From UBA1479 sp040216635 (lineage in GTDB: Bacteria > Pseudomonadota > Alphaproteobacteria > Rhodospirillales > Casp-alpha2): a stretch of DNA of 64,000 bases. The notes below the pieces were generated by a model. It searched no databases, was not told the DNA's origin, and worked only from the letters and a program-made list of their open reading frames with translations. The DNA lies in the NCBI GenBank assembly GCA_040216635.1, contig JAVJOU010000026.1:372001-436000 (forward strand). Reading direction: 5' to 3'. Below are positions 45,557-54,586 of this stretch, in pieces (positions within the stretch are counted from its first letter, which is position 1; every line of letters starts with the position of its first letter). The translations under genes and the position numbers were made by a program.

Positions 45557-46204
45557 TCAGCGTTCCGTCGCCCCCTTGCCGGCAAGAATTTTGTCACGGA
45601 ATTTGGCGATCCTGGCCACGCGGGTGGCGGAGGCTTTGGCGCCATTAAGGTTGATGACGTAGCTGCGCTGCCGCCCGGGCGTCAGGCTATGGAAGGCTTT
45701 GGCAAGCGCAGGGTCGGTGTCCATGGCTTCTACCAATTCATCCGGTAACTCGAATTCGACTTTTTCCTTGGCGGGTGTGATGCCGGCTTCTGCATAGCTT
45801 ATCGCTTCCGCCAGATAAGCCCGGATAATAGGTTCCATCGCATCAACCTGCGCGTTGCCGGAAAACCGAATCACGCTGGGATGTTGTGTGTTTGGGCCGT
45901 TCTTTTCCAAAATGCCGTCGGGGTCCTTCAGCAGGGATGCATTCATGAAGGACAAACGAAAATCGCCGCGAAACGCCCCGAACAACACGATGTTCCGGCC
46001 TGCATGCATATAGCAGGGATGGCCCCACTTGACGGTTTCTGCAAGATCCATGTCCCGGCATATCCGGCGTAGACTGTTGAGGCCGTTTTCCCATGTGCGG
46101 ACCGAACAGTCGGGCGTGTCAAAGCGGTCGCAACGCCCGCAGCCCTTGATGAAATAGTCCTCGATATCCGTAATCATGCCAGTACTCATCTGCACTTCAT
46201 CCAT
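45557..46204 (-). CDS. YdeI/OmpD-associated (DUF1801-containing) family protein
   Basis: A 215-residue cytoplasmic protein. The N-terminal half (ENGLNSLRRICRDMDLAETVKWGHPCYMHAGRNIVLFGAFRGDF) is the DUF1801-like fold. The C-terminal half ends in the YdeI signature DELVEAMDTDPALAKAFHSLTPGRQRSYVINLNGAKASATRVARIAKFRDKI. Some family members are linked to bacteriocin or antimicrobial peptide resistance, without a known mechanism. ATG 46204 has AAGG 5 bp upstream. It stands alone. Confidence 0.85.
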   Translation of the reverse strand: MDEVQMSTGMITDIEDYFIKGCGRCDRFDTPDCSVRTWENGLNSLRRICRDMDLAETVKWGHPCYMHAGRNIVLFGAFRGDFRLSFMNASLLKDPDGILEKNGPNTQHPSVIRFSGNAQVDAMEPIIRAYLAEAISYAEAGITPAKEKVEFELPDELVEAMDTDPALAKAFHSLTPGRQRSYVINLNGAKASATRVARIAKFRDKILAGKGATER

Positions 46205-46402
46205 TTGTGCCTTGTTGAGGCGCGCAGTAAAAATATAGGTTGCGGAACGTCACGGCCATAGGACGCCCGCATCCCGAAATCCAACACGGCGGTTCGTAAG
46301 GCCTTCCGGCGCTCGGCCGGGGTTGCTAGTCTTTGGCCCTTCCTATTTTTCGCCTGGGGCAACCGGTTTGCCCGCGGGCGGACCTTTCCAAGGACTTGAT
46401 CC

Positions 46403-47293
46403 ATGACACAAATCGCATTCATCGGCGTCGGCAATATGGGCAATCCCATGGCGGGCAATCTGGTCAAGGCCGGCCATAACGTCGCGGCTTTCGATCTGAA
46501 CGCCGACCTTCTGGCCAAAGCCGCCGCCGCGGGGGCCACCGCCGCCGGCAGTGCGGCAGAGGCGGTCCGGGGCGCCGAAGTCGTGATCACCATGCTGCCC
46601 GCCGGCACGCATGTGAAGGACGTGGTGAGCGGGCTGCTCGGCGATTTGGACGCGGGCGCGCTGCTGATCGATTGTTCGACCATCGACGTCGCGACAGCCC
46701 GTGAGGTCCAGGCCGCGGCCGAGGAACGCGGCTTTCCCATGGTCGATGCGCCCGTATCGGGCGGGGTCGGCGGGGCCGAAGCCGCGACCCTGACCTTCAT
46801 GGTCGGCGGCGCCGATGACGCCTTCGCCCGGGCCAGGCCGATCCTGGAGAAAATGGGCAAGACCATCGTCCATTGCGGCGGTCCCGGAAACGGTCAGGCG
46901 GCCAAGATCTGCAACAACATGATGCTGGGCATCCAGATGGCATCTGTTTCCGAAGCCTTCGTGTTGGCGGAAAAGCTGGGCCTGGACGCGCAGCGCCTGT
47001 TCGACGTGTCGTCCACGGCGTCGGGTCAATGCTGGTCGCTGACGACCTATTGCCCGGTGCCGGGGCCGGTGCCGACGTCGCCCGCCAATCGTGATTATAC
47101 GCCGGGCTTCGCCACGGCCCTGATGCTGAAGGACATGGGCCTGGCCCTGCAGGCGGCCAAGGACGCGGGCGCGGATGTGTCCGTTGCCGAAAAGGCGGCA
47201 TCGATCTATCAGGATTATGCCGATGCGGGCGAGGCCGGGAAGGACTTTTCCGGCATCATCAATCTGGTCCGCGACCGGGCGGACAAGGCGTAA
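46403..47293 (+). CDS. mmsB: 3-hydroxyisobutyrate dehydrogenase
   Basis: Beta-hydroxyacid dehydrogenase (NAD-dependent, valine catabolism: 3-hydroxyisobutyrate to methylmalonate semialdehyde). The 296-residue protein has the Rossmann motif IAFIGVGNMGNPMAGNL, the substrate loop DAPVSGGVGGAEAATLTFMVGG and the catalytic lysine in GNGQAAKICNNMML. The close match in length and the C-terminal KDMGLALQAAKDAG favour HIBADH over tartronate semialdehyde or glyoxylate reductases. It heads a run of five same-strand genes; methylmalonate semialdehyde dehydrogenase is not in the window. Confidence 0.9.
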   Translation: MTQIAFIGVGNMGNPMAGNLVKAGHNVAAFDLNADLLAKAAAAGATAAGSAAEAVRGAEVVITMLPAGTHVKDVVSGLLGDLDAGALLIDCSTIDVATAREVQAAAEERGFPMVDAPVSGGVGGAEAATLTFMVGGADDAFARARPILEKMGKTIVHCGGPGNGQAAKICNNMMLGIQMASVSEAFVLAEKLGLDAQRLFDVSSTASGQCWSLTTYCPVPGPVPTSPANRDYTPGFATALMLKDMGLALQAAKDAGADVSVAEKAASIYQDYADAGEAGKDFSGIINLVRDRADKA

Positions 47294-47321
47294 ATCAAAA
47301 AACCATCAGGAGGAGAAACCC

Positions 47322-47810
47322 ATGACCATCCAGCAAGGCGACCGCGTGCCCAGTGCGACCATCTTCAAGATGGGCGACGACGGCGGCCCCGAAGCCGTGT
47401 CCACCGAGGAATATTTCAAGGGCCGCCGTGTGGTGGTGTTCGGCCTGCCGGGGGCTTTCACCCGCACCTGTTCGGCCAAGCATCTGCCGGGCTTCGTCGC
47501 CCAGGCCGAGGCCATCCTGGCCAAGGGGGTGGATGAAATCGCCTGCGTGTCCGTCAACGACGCCATGGTCATGACCGCCTGGGGTCTGTCCCATAATGCA
47601 CCCGGCAAGGTCACCATGCTGTCCGACGGCAATTGCGCGCTGACCGAGGCCATGGGCCTGGCATCCGACATGTCGGCCAAGGGCTACGGTAAGCGATCCA
47701 AACGCTATGCCATGATCGTCGAGGACGGCACGGTCACCCATCTGGCGCTGGAAACGGAGCCGGGGCTCAACGTGTCCTCGGCGGAGCAGATTCTCGCGGC
47801 CCTCGGCTGA
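47322..47810 (+). CDS. Peroxiredoxin (Prx5/AhpE-like, 1-Cys or atypical 2-Cys)
   Basis: Thiol peroxidase of 162 residues. The peroxidatic cysteine is in LPGAFTRTCSAKHLPGF near residue 48 (the usual PGAFTPTC has Arg in place of Pro). Other cysteines are at ACVSVND and DGNCALTEAMG. The overall pattern matches the Prx5 (glutaredoxin- or glutathione-linked) group. A strong AGGAGGAG ribosome site lies 7 bp before the ATG at 47322. It sits between mmsB and a metallo-beta-lactamase-fold gene. Confidence 0.92.
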   Translation: MTIQQGDRVPSATIFKMGDDGGPEAVSTEEYFKGRRVVVFGLPGAFTRTCSAKHLPGFVAQAEAILAKGVDEIACVSVNDAMVMTAWGLSHNAPGKVTMLSDGNCALTEAMGLASDMSAKGYGKRSKRYAMIVEDGTVTHLALETEPGLNVSSAEQILAALG

Positions 47811-47835
47811 ACAACACACCATCAAGGAGAGGCCG

Positions 47836-48747
47836 ATGACCGACGGCGGCAACACGCGCCCGTTGCAGTTCACCCATTTCGGGGCGGCGGGCTGGAAAAT
47901 CACGGACGGCGAGACGGTAATTCTGCTCGACCCCTATTTGTCGCGGGTGCGCTTTCAGGGCCGGCGCTACGGCCCCAACGATGCGACGGAAATCCCCGAT
48001 GATCCCCGCCCCGTGGTCAAGATGAACGAGCCCGCACCCAGCGACGCGGCGACCATCGACCGCCACGTGCCCAAGGCCGATTTCATCATCCTGTCCCATT
48101 CCCATTTCAACCACGCCATGGACGTGCCCTACATCGCCAACAAGACGGGGGCGGTGGTGATCGGCACGGAAAGTACGTGCAACATCGCCGCCAACGGCGG
48201 CGTGCCGGATGAGCAGATCCATGCCGTGCGGGGCGGCGAGGATTACGCTTACGAAAAGTTCTCGATCCGCGTGATCCCAAGCCTGCATTCCGCCCTGTCC
48301 TGCAAGCTGTACAAGGACTTCGGCACCATTCCGGTGCAGGACGAACCGCTTTGCCTGGACGACTATGTAGAGGGCGGCACCCTCGCCTATCTGATCCGCA
48401 TCGGCGGGCGCGAGGTATTGTTGTTCGGTTCCATGAACTTCATCGAGCGCGAGGTCGACGGCCTGCGCCCCGATGTGGCCTTTATCGCCTCGGCCCCGCC
48501 GCGCCTCGACATCCACGATTACACGGCGCGGCTGATGCGTTGTCTGGGCCGCCCGCCCTTGGTGGTCGCGACCCATTGGGACGACCAGGGCCTGCCCTTC
48601 GGCGCCCCGCAGGATCATGCCCTGGCCCATACGGCGGCCTTTGTCGAAGAGGTCAAAGCCGCCGCCCCGCAGACGGAGGTCTTTGTGCCCCACCATTTCC
48701 AGACCCTGGTTCTGGATGCCCAGGGGCGAATGCGCGTGGCGGACTAG
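47836..48747 (+). CDS. Metallo-beta-lactamase-fold hydrolase
   Basis: A 303-residue cytoplasmic MBL-fold protein. The metal site is HSHFNHAMD (HxHxxHxxD with Asn/Ala variation), with further histidines in IPSLHSA and ATHWDD. It lacks a signal peptide. The layout resembles UlaG-like or N-acyl-phosphatidylethanolamine-hydrolase-like groups, but no substrate can be assigned. It follows the peroxiredoxin gene by 25 bp with AAGGAGAG as ribosome site. Confidence 0.88.
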   Translation: MTDGGNTRPLQFTHFGAAGWKITDGETVILLDPYLSRVRFQGRRYGPNDATEIPDDPRPVVKMNEPAPSDAATIDRHVPKADFIILSHSHFNHAMDVPYIANKTGAVVIGTESTCNIAANGGVPDEQIHAVRGGEDYAYEKFSIRVIPSLHSALSCKLYKDFGTIPVQDEPLCLDDYVEGGTLAYLIRIGGREVLLFGSMNFIEREVDGLRPDVAFIASAPPRLDIHDYTARLMRCLGRPPLVVATHWDDQGLPFGAPQDHALAHTAAFVEEVKAAAPQTEVFVPHHFQTLVLDAQGRMRVAD

Positions 48748-48819
48748 CCGGGCGGGATCTGTACCGGCGCGCGGGTCCGCGTGCTAGGGTCGGCAAAACA
48801 TTTTTGGGAGGATACCGAC

Positions 48820-49860
48820 ATGACCACCATCAACACCCTGCTGCCGACCTCGCTGGTCGGCTCCTACGCGCAGCCCAACTGGCTTTTGGATCGGGCCAAG
48901 CTGGCCGGGCGGTTCCCGCCCCGCACCCGGGCCAAGGAGCTGTGGCGCGTGGACGAGGAATACCTGGAAGAAGCCCAGAACGACGCCACGATCCTGGCCA
49001 TCCGCGATCAGGAACGGGCGGGGCTCGACATCATCACCGACGGCGAGATGCGCCGGGAAAGCTATTCCAACCGCTTCGCCACGGCCCTGTCCGGCGTCGA
49101 CATCGACAACCCGGGCGAGGCGCTGGACCGCTCCGGCCATCCCAACCCGGTGCCGCGCATCACCGGCAAGATCACCCGCATGCATGCGGTCGAGGTCGAG
49201 GACGTGAAGTTCCTGCGCGCCAACACGGACCGCAAGATCAAGATCACCGTGCCCGGCCCCTTCACCATGTCGCAGCAGGCGCAGAACGATTTCTATGCGT
49301 CCGAGGCCGAATTGGCGATGGACTACGCCGCCGCCGTGAACGAGGAAGTCCGCGACCTGTTCGCCGCCGGCGCCGACGTGGTGCAGCTGGACGAACCCTA
49401 TATGCAGGCGCGCCCGGAAAAGGCCGCCGAATACGGATTGGATGCCTTGAACCGCGCGCTCGACGGGATCGAGGGCGAGACCGCCGTGCACATCTGTTTC
49501 GGCTATGCCGCGATCATTCATGAGCGGCCCGAAGGCTATTCCTTCCTGCCGCAGTTGGCGGATTGCACGGTCTGCGACATCTCGATCGAGACGGCACAGT
49601 CGGAACTGGATTGCGCGGTGCTGGAAACCTTGCCGGAAAAGAACATCATCCTGGGCGTGCTCGACCTGTCGACCCACGATATCGAAAGCCCGGAAACGGT
49701 GGCGGAGCGCATCCGCAAGGGCCTCGCCCATCACCCGGCGGAAAAGATCATCGTCGCCCCCGATTGCGGGCTCAAATACCTGCCCCGCGATGTCGCCTTC
49801 GGCAAGATGAAGGCCATGGCCGATGGTGCGGCCATCGTCCGCGCGGAATTGACCAAATAA
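48820..49860 (+). CDS. MetE-like cobalamin-independent methionine synthase domain protein
   Basis: A 346-residue single-domain protein corresponding to the C-terminal catalytic half of MetE. Zinc ligands are recognisable in AVHICFGY (His and Cys) and PDCGLKYLP (Cys), and LVGSYAQPNWL and DITDGEMRRESY-type segments form the folate/homocysteine pocket. Single-domain forms are often used in methyl transfer other than main methionine synthesis, so the substrate is not certain. GGGAGGA precedes the ATG at 48820. Confidence 0.87.
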   Translation: MTTINTLLPTSLVGSYAQPNWLLDRAKLAGRFPPRTRAKELWRVDEEYLEEAQNDATILAIRDQERAGLDIITDGEMRRESYSNRFATALSGVDIDNPGEALDRSGHPNPVPRITGKITRMHAVEVEDVKFLRANTDRKIKITVPGPFTMSQQAQNDFYASEAELAMDYAAAVNEEVRDLFAAGADVVQLDEPYMQARPEKAAEYGLDALNRALDGIEGETAVHICFGYAAIIHERPEGYSFLPQLADCTVCDISIETAQSELDCAVLETLPEKNIILGVLDLSTHDIESPETVAERIRKGLAHHPAEKIIVAPDCGLKYLPRDVAFGKMKAMADGAAIVRAELTK

Positions 49861-49879
49861 GAAAACAGAAAGCCTGTAC

Positions 49880-50893
49880 ATGACCGAAACAAATACCCAG
49901 GTGCTGTTCAACAGCACGCCCGAAGGCCTGCCCAAGGCGGAGAACTTCAAGATCGTCGAAACCGCCATGCCGGAACCGGGTGCCGGGCAGTTCCTGTTGA
50001 AGAACCATTACCTGTCGCTTGACCCCTATCAGCGTATGCTGATGGGCGGCGGCTGGACCTACAGCCCCAACATGCTGAAGCCGGGGGATCTGATGGTCGG
50101 GCGCGTTTTGGGCGAGGTGGTTCAAACGAACAATCCGGATTTTCCCGTCGGCACTTTCGTGGTCGGGCGGCTGGGCTGGCAGACCCATGTGGTGTCGGAC
50201 GGCACGAACCTGGATTTCGTGGTCGATGCCAAGCCGGGGGTGCCGCTCTCTGCCTATCTGGGGGTCTGCGGCTCCACGGGGGTAACTGGTTGGGTCGGGC
50301 TCAAGATCACGGGCCAGCCCAAGGCGGGCGAGACGGTGGTGGTCTCCGCCGCCGCCGGATCGGTCGGCAGCTGCGTCGGCCAATTGGCCCGGGACATGGG
50401 CTGCCGCGCCGTCGGCATCGCCGGCGGGCGGGACAAGTGCCGGTTGGTGACAGACGAATTCGGCTTCGATGCCTGCATCGATTACAAGGCGCCGGACCTG
50501 GCGGGCCAGTTGACGGCGGCAGCGCCGGACGGCGTCGACGTCTATTTCGACAACGTGGGCGGCGAAATTCTGGAAACGGTGATGGGCCAGTGCAACCGCC
50601 TGGCCCGCATCCCCGTCTGCGGCGTGCTGGCGCGCTACAACGAAACGGGCGAGGCCCACGGCAACCGCAACATGCACCTGTTTTTCGACAAGTCCTTGAA
50701 GATGGAAGGCTTCGTGCTGAACGCCCACAGGGACATTTGGCCGGACGCGCGGGCGGAACTGGAAGCCATGGTCGCGGACGGTCGCATGAAGCACCGCGAG
50801 ACCGTCGCCGACGGCATCGAAGCCGCCCCCGATGCCTTCATCGGCATGCTGCAGGGAAAAAATGTCGGCAAGCAATTGGTCAAGCTGACTTGA
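49880..50893 (+). CDS. NADP-dependent medium-chain oxidoreductase (leukotriene B4 dehydrogenase/CurA-like)
   Basis: A 337-residue zinc-free MDR enzyme that would reduce the double bond of alpha,beta-unsaturated carbonyls. The nucleotide motif is VVSAAAGSVGSCVGQLARDMG; SLDPYQRMLMGG and YFDNVGGEILETVM are family marks. The downstream flank is a dispersed repeat. It starts 19 bp after the MetE-like gene, so the five genes from 46.4 kb probably form one unit. Confidence 0.9.
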   Translation: MTETNTQVLFNSTPEGLPKAENFKIVETAMPEPGAGQFLLKNHYLSLDPYQRMLMGGGWTYSPNMLKPGDLMVGRVLGEVVQTNNPDFPVGTFVVGRLGWQTHVVSDGTNLDFVVDAKPGVPLSAYLGVCGSTGVTGWVGLKITGQPKAGETVVVSAAAGSVGSCVGQLARDMGCRAVGIAGGRDKCRLVTDEFGFDACIDYKAPDLAGQLTAAAPDGVDVYFDNVGGEILETVMGQCNRLARIPVCGVLARYNETGEAHGNRNMHLFFDKSLKMEGFVLNAHRDIWPDARAELEAMVADGRMKHRETVADGIEAAPDAFIGMLQGKNVGKQLVKLT

Positions 50894-50933
50894 TTCCGCC
50901 CGCCGTTCCCGTCGTGGTCATGATGGAATTGGA

Positions 50934-51097
50934 ACTACAGAGACGGTGAGAAGAGATTGTTGCCGTCATGCCCGTGCTCGACACGGGCATCCACGCCTTC
51001 CTTTTCTCGGGTTTCGATTTGATCAGCACGTGGATGGCCGGGTCAGGCCCGGCCATGACGAAATGAAAAATCTCATCGCCTCACTGTCTCTGTGGTT
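50934..51097. repeat. Composite palindromic repeat element, copy 2
   Basis: About 165 bp. The left end ACTACAGAGACGGTGAGA and right end TCGCCTCACTGTCTCTGTGG are near inverted copies. Between them are GTCATGCCCGTGCTCGAC with CACGGGCATCCA and then TGGATGGCCGGGTCAGGC with CCGGCCATGAC. The same parts in the same order occur at 36401-36595. It lies between convergent genes. Confidence 0.8.
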
Positions 51098-51143
51098 TTC
51101 TTTTGAATATTTGGTCGGCGGCGTGTCGCGGGAAGCCCCCGGC

Positions 51144-51701
51144 TCACGCACAAGTGGCACCCCGAAGGTGCGCCTTGCCGTCTGTGCCGAAGGTACCCTT
51201 TGCCCGGCCTTCGCCGATACGAGGATGGGTGAACAGTCCCGAGACCTCGGCACCGGCGATCTCCTCGCCGGTCACATGGGCTTGGCCCATGGGTGAGCTT
51301 TCCAGCCGGTCGTCCAGATCGATGGTGAACATGAACTGGCGCCCGGCCGAAAAATTGCTGAAATGAAGGTCGAGGGATTCCGCGCCGTCGGCCACCACGG
51401 GCTCTTTCATCAGGCCGACGTCGCCGGCCACCGCTTCGAACTGATAGGGCTCCGACGATCCCTGGCCGCCGAAGTCCGTATCGAACACGACGCGGCCGGT
51501 GGAATTGGCGGATCGGAACTCCAGGCTCAGCAACGTCCAGTCTTCCCGGCTTTTGTTGTCGATGATGAAGACGTCGGGGCCGGAATCGATGAATTGGATG
51601 ACGACTTCCGGTCCGCAGGCCGCTGCCGGTTTCGGCGCGGTGATCGCGGTGGCGGCGAGCATGCCGGCCGCCAGGAACAGGGCAGATGGGAACGAATGCA
51701 T
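51144..51701 (-). CDS. Exported protein of unknown function
   Basis: A 185-residue protein with a signal peptide (SALFLAAGMLAATAITA, cleavage around AAA-CG near 28). The mature part is beta-rich and acidic (VVIQFIDSGPDVFIIDNKSREDWTLLSLEFRSANSTGRVVFDTDFGG). No family recognised. A Gly/Lys tail ends in a cysteine that could pair with the first mature cysteine (ACGPE). It is separated from egtD by 90 bp on the same strand and is downstream of it. Confidence 0.72.
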   Translation of the reverse strand: MHSFPSALFLAAGMLAATAITAPKPAAACGPEVVIQFIDSGPDVFIIDNKSREDWTLLSLEFRSANSTGRVVFDTDFGGQGSSEPYQFEAVAGDVGLMKEPVVADGAESLDLHFSNFSAGRQFMFTIDLDDRLESSPMGQAHVTGEEIAGAEVSGLFTHPRIGEGRAKGTFGTDGKAHLRGATCA

Positions 51702-51791
51702 AGCTGCACCCCCAAAGGGAAAACGCCTAAAGGGACAAACAAGGCGGGCATCAGCCTAGCATCAAACCGGAACGGTAAGTAGAGGATTGCG

Positions 51792-52775
51792 TCAGGCAGC
51801 CGCCAGAAGATGGACCGAAAACAGGCCGTCTGCGTCGGTCCAATGGCGGGCATGGCGCCACCCCGCCCCGCCGGCGACACGGGCGAAATCGTCGATCCCG
51901 TATTTATAGGAATTTTCCGTATGGATGGTTTCGCCTGCGGCGAATTCGAAAACATGGCCGTCGACACGGACGGTTTGATCGACCGTGCTTTGCAGATGCA
52001 TTTCGACGCGGCCTTCGGCTTCGTCGTAGCGGGCCAGATGAACGAAACAGGCGCGGTCGAAGGCGCCGCCGATTTCCCGATTGATGCGGTCCAACAGGTT
52101 CAGGTTGAAATCGGCGGTCACGCCGCGCGCATCGTCATAGGCATCCAACAGGATATTGACGTCTTTTTTCAGGTCGACGCCGACGACCATATAGGATCCG
52201 TCCCCCAGCATGCGCCGGGCGCGGGCAAGGAAGCTTGCGGCCTGGGCTGGTTCGAAATTGCCGATGGTGGAGCCGGGAAAGAACCCGACCCGGGGCCGGC
52301 CCTGCATCTCCGCCGCCAGATCGGCGGGCAGGTCGATGTCATCGGTGAAATCGCCGACCACGGGCCGGACCTGCAGGTGGGGCAGGCGTTCCGACAGGGC
52401 CTCGGCGGCGGCCTCCAGAAAATCGGCGGCGACATCGATGGGCACATAACCCAAGGGGGCCTCGAGCGCGTTCAGGAACAAATCCGATTTGCGGGACGAG
52501 CCCGATCCGAATTCGATCACCCAGGATTGTGCGGGCAGGGCCGCCCCCAGATCGGGGGCGATATCGGCCAAAAGGGCAAGTTCCGTGCGGGTCGGATAAT
52601 ATTCTTCAAGATGCGTGATTTCCTCGAACAGGGCGGAGCCGCGCACGTCATAGAGCCACTTGCAGGGCAGGGTTTTTGACGCTTTCGACAAGCCGTCGAC
52701 CACATCGCGGGCAAAGGCCTCGCGGCCGTCTTCGTCCAGGCCTGTCTCTTCGATATTGGCGAAACCATCCATCAT
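51792..52775 (-). CDS. egtD: L-histidine N-alpha-methyltransferase
   Basis: Trimethylates histidine to hercynine with three SAM, the first step of ergothioneine synthesis. The 327-residue protein has the DUF2260-type start (LSKASKTLPCKWLYDVRGSALFEEITHLEEYYPTRTEL), SAM motif VIEFGSGSSRKSDLFL, VGFFPGSTIGNFEPAQA and the C-terminal IHTENSYKYGIDDF with histidine-binding residues. ATG 52775 lies 4 bp after the egtB stop. Together they form a two-gene egtB-egtD unit. Confidence 0.93.
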   Translation of the reverse strand: MMDGFANIEETGLDEDGREAFARDVVDGLSKASKTLPCKWLYDVRGSALFEEITHLEEYYPTRTELALLADIAPDLGAALPAQSWVIEFGSGSSRKSDLFLNALEAPLGYVPIDVAADFLEAAAEALSERLPHLQVRPVVGDFTDDIDLPADLAAEMQGRPRVGFFPGSTIGNFEPAQAASFLARARRMLGDGSYMVVGVDLKKDVNILLDAYDDARGVTADFNLNLLDRINREIGGAFDRACFVHLARYDEAEGRVEMHLQSTVDQTVRVDGHVFEFAAGETIHTENSYKYGIDDFARVAGGAGWRHARHWTDADGLFSVHLLAAA

Positions 52776-52779
52776 TGGA

Positions 52780-54132
52780 TTATCCGTCCTCTGCCAGGCG
52801 CAGGCCCGTGAACTGCCAGCGCTGATGTGGGTAGAAAAAATTGCGGTAGGTCGCACGGACATGGCCCGGGGGTGTGGCGCAGGACCCGCCGCGCAAAACG
52901 TTTTGGCCCGACATGAACTTGCCGTTGTATTCGCCGCCTGCCCCGTCCGTCGCGCGGAATCCGGGATAAGGGGCGTAGGAACTGGCGGTCCATTCCCAGA
53001 CATCGCCGATCATTTGCTCAAGGGGGCTGTCCGTGCCGTCGGTTTTCTTGACGGGTGTTCCCGCTGCGGGGGCGGGGCGCAGACGGCCGGTGGCCGCCAT
53101 GTTGCCGGTCATGGGCAGGCCTTCGGCGGCGGCTTCCCATTCGAATTCCGTCGGCAGGCGTTTGCCGGACCAGCGGGCGAAGGCGTCTGCTTCGAATAGG
53201 CTGACGTGGCAGACGGGGGCGTCGCGGTCGACGGGCTGGGGGCCTTTCAGGGTCATGGTCCACCATTCGCCGTCATGGTTCTCCCAATACAAAGGGGCGG
53301 ACCAGTCTTCGGCCTGGACCGTGGCCCAGCCGTCCGACAGCCACAGCAGGGGATCGCGATATCCGCCGTCGGTAATGAAATCGATCCAGTCGCCGTTGGT
53401 GACGGGGCGCACGGCCAGACGGAACGGCTGTACCAGGGCGTCATGGCGGGGGGTTTCGCAGTCGAAGGAAAACCCGCCGCCGGCCCCGTCCAGGGGTGTG
53501 TCGGCGAAGGCATCGGCCCCGGTCTTGCGGATGCCGCCCGCGAACGAGACCCATCCGTCGGCGGGGGCCGGTGCGCGGTCGGCGGACAGGGGTTCGGGTG
53601 GGCGGTAGGCGGGCTTCAACGGGTTTTGCGCGAACAGATGCAGGATGTCCGTGAGAAACAGCTCCTGATGCTGCTGTTCGTGATGCATGCCCAGCTCGAT
53701 GGTGCGCAGCAGGGCGTCGTCCACGGCGTTCGATGCCATCAAGGTGTTCAGCCCTGCATCGACGTGGCGGCGGTAGGCGACGACGTCTTCCAGGGGCGGG
53801 CGGGTCAGCAGGCCGCGCTGGGGCCGCGGCTGGCGCGGGCCGACGCTGTCGTAATAGGAATTGAACAGATAGGCGTAGCGGTCGTTGAAGATTTCGTAGC
53901 TGGGCAAGGCGGGCTGCAGGACCAGGGCTTCGAAAAACCAGCTGGTATGGCCCAGATGCCATTTGGCGGGGCTGGCGTCTTCCATGGATTGGGCGGTGGC
54001 GTCCGCGTCGGACAGGCCTTCCGCCAATGCCATTGTCTCATCACGAACGGCCCGCAGCCGGCGTAACATCGTTTCAGACGCCTCGGCCGCCGCGGTTCTT
54101 TCCAGTCCGGCGCTTCGGTTTGCGGATGTCAT
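52780..54132 (-). CDS. egtB: Ergothioneine synthase EgtB (hercynine oxygenase)
   Basis: Non-heme iron enzyme joining hercynine and a thiol with oxygen to form the sulfoxide. The N-terminal DinB-like domain carries iron histidines in WHLGHTSWFFE and MHHEQQHQELFLTD; the C-terminal FGE-sulfatase fold shows FEADAFARWSGKRLPTEFEWEAAAEG, GDVWEWTASSYAPYPGF and LRGGSCATPPGHVRATYRNFF. I used the ATG at 54132 (450 residues). No egtA, egtC or egtE is present here, so the thiol donor (gamma-glutamylcysteine or cysteine) and the lyase are unresolved. Confidence 0.93.
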   Translation of the reverse strand: MTSANRSAGLERTAAAEASETMLRRLRAVRDETMALAEGLSDADATAQSMEDASPAKWHLGHTSWFFEALVLQPALPSYEIFNDRYAYLFNSYYDSVGPRQPRPQRGLLTRPPLEDVVAYRRHVDAGLNTLMASNAVDDALLRTIELGMHHEQQHQELFLTDILHLFAQNPLKPAYRPPEPLSADRAPAPADGWVSFAGGIRKTGADAFADTPLDGAGGGFSFDCETPRHDALVQPFRLAVRPVTNGDWIDFITDGGYRDPLLWLSDGWATVQAEDWSAPLYWENHDGEWWTMTLKGPQPVDRDAPVCHVSLFEADAFARWSGKRLPTEFEWEAAAEGLPMTGNMAATGRLRPAPAAGTPVKKTDGTDSPLEQMIGDVWEWTASSYAPYPGFRATDGAGGEYNGKFMSGQNVLRGGSCATPPGHVRATYRNFFYPHQRWQFTGLRLAEDG

Positions 54133-54322
54133 CGATACGAGGGGGCTGTGTTTCCTTCGGCGTGGTGTCGTGCAAACGGAGACGCACGAAGGCGCCCCCA
54201 TACAGCAATCTACGCCCCCAACCTTAGCCGACCAGCTGGAGCCTGTGTGGATTATTTGTTCACAGTGATGTTACGGGGCAATGAATCCGGGCGTTTTTGT
54301 CGAGCCCGCCCTGTGGCGAAGA

Positions 54323-54586
54323 TCAGATTTGATCGTCGCGAAAATATTCGTCGTCGCGGCCGCCGCCTTGTTTCAGAAGCTCGTAATCGCGCCAGTATTC
54401 CTCGACGTCATCGCCGGGCTTGGGCCCTTCGCCGATGCCGTACTGTTCCCATTTTTCGCGGTCGGACAGTTTGTCCATGTCCGGCTTTTTGGGTGACGTG
54501 ACCTTCAAAATGATGCCCGCGACAACCGTTGCGATCGTCAACAGAATAAGTGTGGGGAGCCATCCCATTTGTTTGATGATTTCCAC
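54323..54586 (-). CDS. Small single-span membrane protein with acidic tail
   Basis: An 87-residue protein: VEIIKQMGW, one membrane helix (LPTLILLTIATVVAGIILKV, about 10-29), a basic stop (SPKKP) and an acidic cytoplasmic tail with YGIGEGPKPGDDVEEYWRDYE and a final DDEYFRDDQI. Function unknown. The start is a GTG at 54586 with a strong AAAGGAGG 5-7 bp upstream. A PhoB-type promoter candidate on the same strand lies at 54721-54754, which would give a leader of about 130 bp. Confidence 0.75.
   Translation of the reverse strand: MEIIKQMGWLPTLILLTIATVVAGIILKVTSPKKPDMDKLSDREKWEQYGIGEGPKPGDDVEEYWRDYELLKQGGGRDDEYFRDDQI

Noticed and set aside
54246..54264. Single DnaA-box-like TGTGGATTA and a TGTG...CACA dyad upstream of egtB
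   Set aside because: One isolated 8/9 match is expected by chance, and the dyad spacing does not fit CRP or FNR sites.
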